Positions 22,301-33,569 of a stretch of 64,000 nt of DNA are shown piece after piece. The DNA lies in the NCBI RefSeq assembly GCF_027244095.1, contig NC_069659.1, positions 351,578,750 to 351,642,749 of the forward strand, read 5' to 3'. Both the position numbers and the translations under genes were made by a program. The stretch's first letter is position 1; the number at the start of each line of letters is the position of its first letter. The notes below the pieces were generated by a model. It saw only the letters and a program-made list of their open reading frames with translations. It ran no database searches and was not told the origin of the DNA. The DNA is from Hemicordylus capensis (Eukaryota; Chordata; Lepidosauria; Squamata; Cordylidae).

Positions 22301-25300
22301 GGCTACCTCCAGCCACAGAGGCAAGATGCCTCTAAATGAAAGTTGCAGGGGAGCAACAGCAGGAGAGAGAGCAGGCCCTCACCCACTGCCTGCGGGCTTC
22401 TCGGAGGCATCTGGTGGGCCACTGTGTGAAATAGGATACTGCACTAGATAGGCCTTGAGCCTGATCCAGCAGGGCTGTTCTTATGTTCTTATGTCTTAAG
22501 CCCTTGTTGCACTTTAGAAGTCCCTCTATAGCACTGAAGACCTGCTGCAACAAAACAGGAAATGAATCTCCGGGTTCCCAAATCGCACCTATTTTTAAAA
22601 AGCCATTGAAGGAGGAAAGGGCTGTACCATTGTTTAAGCCAAATGGGGGAGGAAAGGACTATTGCGTTGGCTTTTCCAACAGCCTTTCCAGCAGCTTGTC
22701 CCCTTAGCTAAGCAGGGTCTGCCTTGGTTGCATATGAATGGGAGACTAGAAGTGTGAGCCCTGTAAGATATTCCCTTCAGGGGCTGGAGCTGCTCTGGGA
22801 AGGGCATCTAGGTTTCAAGTTCCCTCCCTGGCAGCGTTTCCAAGAGAGGGCTGAGAGAGATTCCTGCCAGTCTGTGTAGACAACTCTGAGCTAGATGGAC
22901 CTATGGTCTGACTCAGTATATGGCAGCTTCCTATGTTCCTACACCTCAGTGTAGAACTACAAGCCAAGCCAAGGAAGCTCTAGTGTGCACTACAATGCAA
23001 AGATGCAGCGACTTCCACTCCTTTGTCTGCCTTGGGTGCTTTTGTTTCTTTTCTGTTGAGGAAGGGGCAGCACAGCACTGGAAAAGCAATTGGAAAAGTA
23101 TGGGCCCCCCACTCCCTGTTATAGCCCAGTGCACGTAAATGAAGCCCCTTTTGCTGCTTTCCATGTGTTCCAGAAATTAAGACTGCAGGTTTTCGACCTG
23201 TGTTTCAGGGAATTTTGGAATTAAATGAAGGTTTATTAGAGGCCATAAAAGACCAAGTTCCTTGAAATTCGACAACTCCCTCACTACTCTTGATCTTCTC
23301 TTGCCATGCACATCTACTGGAGAACATTGGGTATGGTCCTAGGCTGTGCTGCACTCTTTGTTCATACAGGAGAGCAGGGTAGTCCAAGAGTTGTGCCTGG
23401 CTCAGAGGCGTATCTAGGGAAAATAGCGCCTAGGGCAAGCACTGGAATTGCGCCCCCTGTCCAAACATCTGACACCCAGCTTTCAGAAAACGTGGCCATA
23501 ATATCAGCTGAAAAATACAAGTCAAGCTTGTTAATCTTTTAATATTTCAAAAACCATTTAGCAGTAGATGTAGCCAGACCAAAAAATGCTGGAAAACTAC
23601 AAATTTCAGTATGCTGGGGCTCATGAAATACCCAAATACTATGTGGAGGTGTACTTGGAAAACTAAACAGAAGTGCCTGTCCAATTCTCTACTATGCATT
23701 GTAGCATCACTATTACATAAGTTTTAAAAATAAATGGAAAATTTGACTTTTCCCAGAAAAGCCCTGATTCTCTGTACATAGTGCCAAACTGAATATGTGT
23801 ACAGTGACATATTACATTAATTTAAAAAAAACAAACTTCAGAGGGCTTTCTAAAGGCCGTGGGTGGGGGTGGTCTGAAAAGGTTCCCCTTCCCCCACTGA
23901 CCTCTAGGGCCTCGCATTTGAGCATGTGCGGTGGCCATTTTTAAAAATATTTTTTTAAATGGCCACTGAAAAACAAAATGGCCACTGCACATGCTCAAAT
24001 TGCCTTTGTGAGGCCTGGCATGGCCTAGGGCCTCAGAGAGGTCATTTGAGCATGCACAGTGGCCATTTTGTTTTTGGCAGCCATTTTAAAAAAATAATTT
24101 AAAAAAATGGTGCCCCCCCCTTCAAGTGGCGCCCGGGGCACATGCCCTGCCTGCCCTACCTTAGATACACCCCTGGCTGGCTCTCCTCGTGAATTATTTG
24201 TGCATGGCAAAATGTGCTCCAGGATTTTGGAGAGGCAGTCTTGCTGGCCAAATTGACTTAGGAAGTCCTCTCCAAAGATGAGAAGTTTCGGCTGGGAATG
24301 TGGGCCACTAAAATGTTGGTCACTTTTAGTGCCATCATGGGAAATATTGGGAGAGGAGAAGGAAGTAGAGGACATGAGGTGGAGCCATTGGGAATCTTTG
24401 GGTCTTCTTCTCCTTCTCCTTCTCTATTATTAGCACGGACATTTTTCTTTCTGACCACCCAATAAAAACACAGGGCAACCTCTGGACCCATCATTCCATA
24501 TCATCCTCGCTGTCTCCAATGTGATATGTGCTGTGGTTTTTGGGCATCGCTTCTCTGAAGAGGACAAAACCTTCCAGCAACTGATCAAAAAGACCAATGA
24601 TCTGCTTCGCGTTGGAGGTGGCGTCTGGCATAATGTAAGGAGACGGCCTGCAGCTTTTTGACCACACAAGCTTCTATCCAGTGATTCCCTCCAACAATTC
24701 ACCTTTCCCCCAGGCCCCAGTGAAGACAGGACACACATGAATGGCATAAACCAGGGTCCCACTTTATTGACTAAACCAACAGAGATCTGCAATGGTAAAC
24801 CATTGAAACATATAACGACAGTGTGGGCGACTCCACCTCCCAAATTGGGGCACTCTCCTAATGAGGACTGTTTAGGTGAAGCAACCAGGCTTGGAGAATG
24901 TCAGCTGTCTGAATAGCACAGCCTCCCCCTGGCCACAGTTTCCCATGTCGATGTGGTAGCCAGAGATGCTCTAACCCCTGGACCTTGGGGACCCGGCCCA
25001 TGGCCTCCAAGGTCTGGGGGAGGGGGCATCCGATGGCCTCCACCACCCTGCACCTGCCCCGCCACTGCCCTGCACACTGCCAAATTTATGGGGTGGGGGG
25101 GTGCCGAGCAGGCCTCCCCCCCGCCCTGTGGTGGTGGCCGGAGTGGCCACCTTTCAAACTGTGAAGCACTCCTTTCTGCGTGGTTTGCAAGGACCACTGG
25201 GCAGGGCCAGACAAGCAGGCCCAGTGGCCACTCTGGCCACTGCCACCACCACCACGGGGTGGGGGGGAGGCCTGCTAGGCTCACCCCCCCACATTGGTGG

Positions 25301-28300
25301 CTAAAGTAGAGTATATCAAGTAAGATAACGACGGTTCGGCATGGCAGGGCAGGCGCAGAGTGGTGGCAGGAGGTCGCCCCAATACAGGGGGGCCTCGTGG
25401 TGGTGGTGGGGCTCATGGCAAGGGCGGTCCAGGCACCAGTTTTGCCTAGGTGTGCCCCTGGCGGTAGGAACAGCTCTCCAAATTGCCAGGCAGGAGTATC
25501 TCCCAGCCCTATCTGGAGTTTCCAGGGAGTGATCCCAGGACCATCTGAATGCTAGTGGATGATCTACTGCTGAGCTACACCATCCTCTGAAGGGGAATAC
25601 TTTACAGCAGGCAGTGCTCACATATACTCGCCCATCCAAATGCAAACCAAGATGAACCCAGATTAGCAAAGGGGACAATTCATGATAGTTACCGCAAGAC
25701 CAGTTCTTCTCTCTTTCCTAGATGTTGGAAGTCCAAGAAGCCAGAGGTTTCTAACTTGGCTTGCTGGAAGACTTACAGCAGGGTTTCTCAAATCTGGGTC
25801 CCCAGATGTTGTTTCCTCCATCCACTGTGGCTGGGGATGATGGGAGCTGTAGTTCAACAATGTCTGGGGACTCAGGCTTGAGATTCCCTGACTTGAGCAC
25901 TGCTGCAAGTTCCTGTCAAGCACACAAGATCTACTGGCTGTTACAATAGTTATTAAAATTCACTTGGAGTTCCTAAGAAGTAGCTATCCTCTTCCCACAC
26001 TGCTGAAGAAATTATAGTTGCTGTTGCAAAAGCTACAATCTGATCTAGAGGTGACAAAATCACTGGTTGAGAAATGAAGCATGCAAAAACACTGGCTGAC
26101 TTCCAGACTAAGTTGCTCAGGGATTTTCTCATTGGCATTCATGGGATAAGTTAGCCTTCCCTAAACTGGCCCATTAATTTCATTGGGACTATTCATGAGT
26201 AATTTAGCCTGGATGTCAGCAACAACAAATATTTCTATACCTCTATTCAGCAAAAGTTCTCAAAGCAGTTTACATAGACAAATAAATAATAAAAATGCTT
26301 GTCCCAAAAAAGGCTCACGGTCTAAAAAGAAGCAACAAGGTAGATACCAGCAGTAACAGCTGGAAGGATGCTGTGCTGGGGCTGGACAGGGCCAGGTGCT
26401 CTCCCCCTGCTAAATATAAGAGAATCACCACTTTACAAACTGCCTCTTTGCTTAAAGGTAAAGTATGCTGTTGAGTTGATGTTGACTCCTGGCGACCACA
26501 GATCCCTGTGGTTTTTCTTAGGTAAAATACAGGAGGGGTTTACCATTGCCATCTCTCACGCAGTATAAGATTATGCCTTTCAGCATCTTCCTATATCACC
26601 ACTGCTCAATAAAGATACCAGCAGGAATTTGAACTGGCAAACTCTGGCTTGCTATTCTGTTAGAGGTTGTTAATTTTTACCCCAGTGGGTAAAACAACAG
26701 AGCACTAAGGAATGGGCACACACTCCAGTTACAGAGTGGATAGCAGAGGGTGGTTTAGTTGTTGCAGCTATTTAGAGAAAACACATGGAGATCCTTGTAG
26801 AACTAAACACTAAGTATTTATTGGTTAAGTACACTTGGAAAGGAAAGACCTAAACCTAATCTAAAGAACTGTATAATGGATAGGTAAGGAGGGAGAGAGA
26901 TGTTCCCATCTGCTATCTAGGAGGCAAGGAAGGATTGTGACTCAGCACAGGAAGTGCGGAAGAGTCAGATCAGGGGCCATAGAGTAGAGGCAGGCAGAAC
27001 AGTCAGGGAGACCCTGACTCACTATCTCTACTCCCAATGCCCCTAGGGGTCATTAAGATAGTTAGTGCAAAAGGTCGAGGCACTGGAAGTCCATCTCCAA
27101 CATATTCAAGTTGTTTCCCAGGTGCACCTTTGACCCAATCTAGCAAAGCCACCTTTATGCAGGGCTAAAGTCCAGTAGTGGTCTGCCAGTCCATTAGGCA
27201 GACCTAAGGAGTCACCAGTTCCTTGTGGGGGGGTCGTGGGAGCATCATGCCCCCCCTCCCTCTCCAAGTAATCCCTGACATGTCTGTCTTGCTGGGAGTG
27301 CCCATTTGCTCTCCTCCTGGAGGCGGGGGGTAGGGGGTGCAGAGGGGACAAAGAGTGAATGAGTAGAGCCAACCTTGCCTTGCTTTGTTTTCTCTCTTGC
27401 CCCAAACTCTCTTCTGTCCTGTGAATGAGCAGCCTGCACGGCTCCTGTTAAAGCTGGGGCTGTGCAGTGCCCCAAACCCTAGGGCTGGCCTTGCCTTTAT
27501 GTCCCCCCAAATCAAAGGTTCTGGGGCACCATATCACGAATGTCCTTTCCTGGTTGTGGTTACTTGGCAGTGCAGGAAAGGTGCTGTTTCAGGGCCATCT
27601 TTTTTTTTTTCTTTATCTATTCCAAATTTTAACTCTGGGGTTGGAAACGATGTTTGAGGCTGATCCCAGGTGAGCTGTGCCTTAAATTAAGGCTTTCATA
27701 TACACATCCAACCCAAGGCAGATAAATATGCATGGACTCCTGACCTGATAACTAAAAATATCTCAGTCTGACCACGCACAGACACAACACAGGCAGCCTC
27801 ATACTAAACTGGACCACTAGTCCATCTAGCCCCAAAGTGGCTACTTTCCAAGGCTTTGGGCAGAAGCCTGTCCCAGCCCTGTAAGCCCCTAGAAATGGAG
27901 ATATGAGGGAATTAACTTAGGATCTTATATGTGCAAATAATGTGCTCCACCCACACCTTTGGGTCCTGGCATCACCACCACCACCACCACCACCATCATC
28001 AATAATTCAATTTCTATATCGCCTTTCCGAAAATGGCTCAGGGCGGTTTACACAGAGAAATAATAAATAAATAAGACGGCTCCCTGTCCCCAAAGGGCTC
28101 ACAATCTAAAAGAAACATGACACCAGCAAGAGTCACTGGAAGTACTGTGCTGGGGGTGGATAGCGCCTGTTACTCTCCTCCTGCTCAATAGAGAGAATCA
28201 GCACACTAAAAGATGCCTCTTTGCCAAGTCAGCAGGGGTCATAATGCTCAAACTGATAAACCAGTTCCCACGGTATTTCCCCAGTAACTGGGGATGCGAA

Positions 28301-31300
28301 GTGAATGTCAATAATTACAGGGCGCGTTCCAGATTAGACCCTGCAATGGGGTCATGGCATATCTTGGAAGTGTGCTTCCACACGTCCTGTGTCGTGGCAC
28401 CTCAGTGCCCACGTAGACAGCAGGGTGCTGTTCATATTTCCAATGCCTTGTTTCAAACTTAATCGTTGTGATATAGTGCTATAATGTTGTATATCCGGCG
28501 TAAAAAAAAGTTGTTGTTTTTTCGGATTGTTCGTTTTCATGACACTTCGCTCCCTGTTGGGTGCTTTGCTATTTTGTATGAGATTTGCCTGAACAGAGGC
28601 ATTTTGCCATGGTTGAGTGGCTAATCTGGAAAGTGCCCAGGAGTCCAGGAATGCCTGTAATTCAATCTGAACTCTTCTGTGTGTCTCTTACAGCTGTATG
28701 ATATGTTCCCCAGCCTTATGGAGCATTGCCCAGGACCTCTCCAGAAGGCGTTTTCTTCTGTTGATTTCCTCCACTCTGTTGCAAGAAATGAGATTAGAAA
28801 CCACAAGCAAAATGAATGGTCCATGGATGATCCACAGGATTTCATTGATTTCTACCTGGCACAGATTGCAAAGGCAAGAGATGCTCCTTGAGGCCTTCCA
28901 TACGACTTCTGCATTTTAGTGCTCTGAGCTGAATAAGCACCCCTCTTGCAAGCAGAAAAGCTGCCTTGTGGTATATTGGGTTTATGCACCAGTTCTGTCT
29001 TGTGAAGACAAGCTACCCAGACAATTGGAAAGCTCAAGTTACTAGATCTCAGTGAATCAAATGTTCCTTTCCCCCAGTCCTATTCCTTTTGTGAAAAAAA
29101 TACTTTCACTTCTGCTGCCATCAGCAGAGGGAAAATGAGATTCTTCTAATTAAATGCCTTCACACATTTAACTCCTCCTTATGACACTATGGACTTTTCA
29201 AACCCCCTGGCTTCTCCCCACCCACACCCCGCCCTGCTTTCCAATTCCTCTATGGGGTCCTGGGACTTCCACACAACCAAAAATAATAGCCAGAAATCCA
29301 CCAAAGAAAGGGGTTTTCCTCCCCTCACCAGCTTTTTACAGCATAATCTCAACAGTAACATTCAGGTGGTGGATTGGGGGCAGGGTGCATGGAGCAGATA
29401 GCACTTCTGGGATGCTACGTGGTGTTGCAGAATGTGAGCAGTCCGTGTGGTTTTCAGAACAAACACCAGTGCAAGCTTTAAGACAACTTTACTTGTGAGA
29501 CAAACGCTTAGAGGTCAGTATGGGACTTGCTGACTCACACACAGGAACAGGAAGGAGAATAGAATCTCCTAGCTAGCCCTGCCCAACCGGTACTGAGGAA
29601 GCTAAGGTGCCCTCTCTGGCTTTATATAGCAGATTGCATGCAAACTATACACAGTAAGTTAGGCTGCAGCTGTTGCATATCCCAACATGTTGAAGGTCCT
29701 AGACTTCAACCTAGCAACCTAAACTGAGTGGTTTGCAAGACCATCCAGTTGCATTTCTCAGTATCATTGGCGCCAGCATGGACCACAACCATTGAGTCCT
29801 CCCCAATGCTATCTACCAGCCATATCTAGATAGTGTGTGACATTCACAATCTTTGCACCAGGCAGGCAAGTCACCATTTATCCTGTTGTAGGCAGCACCA
29901 GGTTCTCCATCAAGGCAGGAATCCACGAGGACACAGGCCTTGGACAGCTCCGAAGGGAAAGGGGTGAGGACCTTGGCTATGATCTTCTTTCATCCCCTGG
30001 ACTGTCTGCCTCACCACCCGATTGATTAGATTCCAGATTCAGAGTCATGGCACTGCATGGTCTGCACAAACTCATATCTGTACATAAAATTGCGGCTACT
30101 AGAAATATGGGGGTCATCATCCAAGGAATGGGTCCCCTCTGCAAGATAATTCCTTGATGACGTCCTCCTTCTACAAGATCTTCAGTGTCCATGACCCTAG
30201 AGGAAATGTCAGCCCAGAATCAGGATACCTTCTATCATGTCCCTAAATCTCTTTTCCATATCTCTCTTTCACTCTCTGATTCTCCAGGTGGGTTACAAAA
30301 ATGTATTTGTTTGGCCTGACCTTTCAAGGCTTGTAAAATGTTGTTGTTTTTAAAAAGTATTTTAATTGGTTTTAAATGATTTTAATTGTTTTTGAATTGT
30401 TTTTATATTGTTTTTAGCATTGTGTTTTGAATTGGGTGTATTTATGTCTTTTTAAAGTTGTTGTACACTGCCCAGAGCCTATGGATAGGGTGGTTTATAA
30501 ATGTCAACAATAATAATAATAATAATAAAGAAAAATCAGAAGTGACTACATCAGGAGAGTCAGAAAAATCCTCAAGTCCAAACTCAATGGCGGGAACATC
30601 ATACAAGCCATAAACACCTGGGCTATACCTGTTATTAGATACACTGCAGGAATAATAGACTGGACCCAGGCAGAGCTAGAGACGCTAGATCGTAAGACCA
30701 GGAAAATCATGACCATCAATCATGCTCTGCACCCCTGCAGTGATGTAGATAGGCTCTACCTCCCTCGCAGCTCAGGTGGAAGAGGAATGCTGCAAGTCCA
30801 TCAAACAGTAGAGGAGGAGAAAAGAGGCCTTGAAGAATATATAAGGGACAGTGAAGAAGATGCACTTCAAATGGTCAAGAACAAGAAACTATTCAACACC
30901 AATGAAACAAAGCAGGCCTACAAGAAAGAACAAGTCAAGAACCGAGTAGCAAAATGGACAAATAAGCCCCTGCATGGTCAATATTTGCACAATATAAGTG
31001 GAAAATCAGACATCACCAAGACATGGCAATGGCTTAAGAATGGCAACCTGAAGAAAGAAACAGAGGGTTTAATACTGGCTGCACAAGAACAGGCACTAAG
31101 AACAAATGCAATAAGAGCAAAAGTCAAAAAATCCACAACAAACAGCAAGTGCCACCTTTGTAAAGAAGCAGATGAAACAGTGGACCACCTGATCAGCTGT
31201 TGTAAGAAGATCGCACAGACTGACTACAAACAAAGGCATGACAAGGTAGCAGGGATGATACACTGGAACATCTGCAAAAAATACAAGCTACCTGTAGCCA

Positions 31301-31817
31301 AGAATTGGTGGGACAATAAAATTGAAAAAGTTGAAGAAAATGAAGATGTAAGAATAGTATGGGATTTCCGACTACAAACAGACAAACATCTGCCACACAA
31401 TACACCAGATATCACTGTAGTCGAGAAGAAAGAAAAACAAGTCAAAATAATCGACATAGCAATACCAGGGGATAGCAGAATAGAAGAAAAAGAAATAGGA
31501 AAAAAAATCACCAAATACAAAGATCTACAAATTGAAATTGAAAGGCTGTGGCAGAAGAAGACCAAAATAATCCCAAGGGTCATTGGTGCCCTGGGTGCAG
31601 TTCCAAAAGACCTTGAAGAGCACCTCAACACCATAGGGGCCACAGAAATCACCATCAGCCAATTACAAAAAGCAGCTTTACTGGGAACAGCCTATATTCT
31701 GCGACGATATCTATAACCATTGACAATAAAATTCTGGCATCCCAGGTCCTTGGGAAGGACTCAATGTCTGGATAAAACAAACCAGTCAATAACACCTGTC
31801 TGACTGTGTAAACAAGA

Positions 31818-31863
<46 letters not shown>

Positions 31864-33532
31864 GTATAATAAATTATAATAATTATAATTGTAAACCGCC
31901 CTGAGCCATTTTTGGAAGGGCGGATATAAATCAAATAAACAAACAAACAAACAAACAAACAAATAAATAAATAAAGGTGTGTGACATAGTGTGATAGTGT
32001 GTGACATGTTTATTGAATCACTGCTAAACACTGTCTGTATATTTAGTAGTGATATAGCAATGGAGTTTGGACTAGACAAGTGTGCTGCATTAATAATGAA
32101 AAGAGGGGAAATTAAAAAATGGAAGGAATAGAACTGCCCAATGGAAGCAACATCAAGAACCTGGAAGAGAAAGAACATTACAAATACTTGGGCATTCTCC
32201 AGGCTGATAACATTGCACACACTGAAGTTAAAAGAAAAATTGGAAGTGAATACATCAGGAGAGTTAGAAAAATCCTCAAGTCCAAACTCAATGGCGGGAA
32301 CACCATACAAGCCATAAACACCTGGGCTATACCTGTTATCAGATACACTGCAGGAATAATAGACTGGAGCCAGGCAGAGCTAGAGACGCTAGATCGTAAG
32401 ACCAGGAAAATCATGACCATCAATCATGCTCTGCACCCCTGCAGTGATGTCGATAGGCTATACCTCCCTCGCAGCTCAGGTGGAAGAGGAATGCTGCAAG
32501 TCCATCAAACAGTAGAGGAGGAGAAAAGAGGCCTTGAAAAATATATCAAGGACAGTGAAGAAGATGCACTTCAAATGGTCAATAATGAGAAACTATTCAA
32601 CACCAATGAAACAGAGCAGGCCTACAAGAAAGAGCAAGTCAAGAACCGAGCAGAAAAATGGACAAATAAGCCCCTGCATGGTCAATATTTGCACAATATA
32701 AGTGGAAAATCAGACATCACCAAGACATGGCAATGGCTTAAGAATGACAACCTGAAGAGAGAAACAGAGGGTTTAATACTGGCTGCACAAGAACAGGCAC
32801 TAAGAACAAATGCAATAAGAGCAAAAGTCAAAAAATCCACAACAAACAGCAAGTGCTGCCTTTGTAAAGAAGCAGATGAAACAGTGGACCACCTAATCAG
32901 CTGTTGTAAAAGATCACACAGACTGAATACAAACAAAGGCATGACAAGGTAGCAGGGATGATACACTGGAACATCTGCAAAAAATACAAGCTACCTGTAG
33001 CCAAACATTGGTGGGACCATAAAATTGAAAAAGTTGTAGAAAATGAAGATGCAAAAATATTATGGGACTTCCGACTACAAACAGACAAACATCTGCCACA
33101 CAATACACCAGATATCACTGTAGTCGAGAAGAAAGAAAAACAAGTCAAAATAATCAACATAGCAATACCAGGGGATAGCAGAATAGAAGGAAAAGAAATG
33201 GAAAAAAATCACCAAATACAAAGATCTACAAATTGAAATTGAAAGGCTGTGGCAGAAAAAGACCCGAATCATCCCAGTGGTAATTGGTGCCCTAGGTGCA
33301 ATTCCAAAACAACTTGAAGAGCACCTCAACACCATAGGGGCCACAGAAATCACCATCAGCCAATTACAAAAAGCAACATTACTGGGAACAGCCTATATCC
33401 TGCGATGATATCTATTATAATAACAGCAACAACACTGATAATAAAATTCAGCCACCCCAGGTCCTTGGGAAGGACTCAATGTCTGGATAAAACAAACTAG
33501 TCAATAACACCTGTATGACTGTGTAAACAAGA

Positions 33533-33569
<37 letters not shown>

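Noticed and set aside
24901-25416. 171-codon minus-strand and 118-codon plus-strand overlapping frames
   Set aside because: Both arise from GC-rich self-complementary sequence. Open frames on both strands of a palindrome are expected by composition.
30709-31716. Host gene of 335 codons
   Set aside because: The sequence recurs at 32.1 and 58.7 kb, with RT, zinc-finger and restriction-like endonuclease motifs, so it is an R4-clade LINE ORF.
31818-31862. Regularly spaced repeats resembling an array
   Set aside because: A simple AAT microsatellite without distinct spacers. Nothing in the window resembles a CRISPR array.
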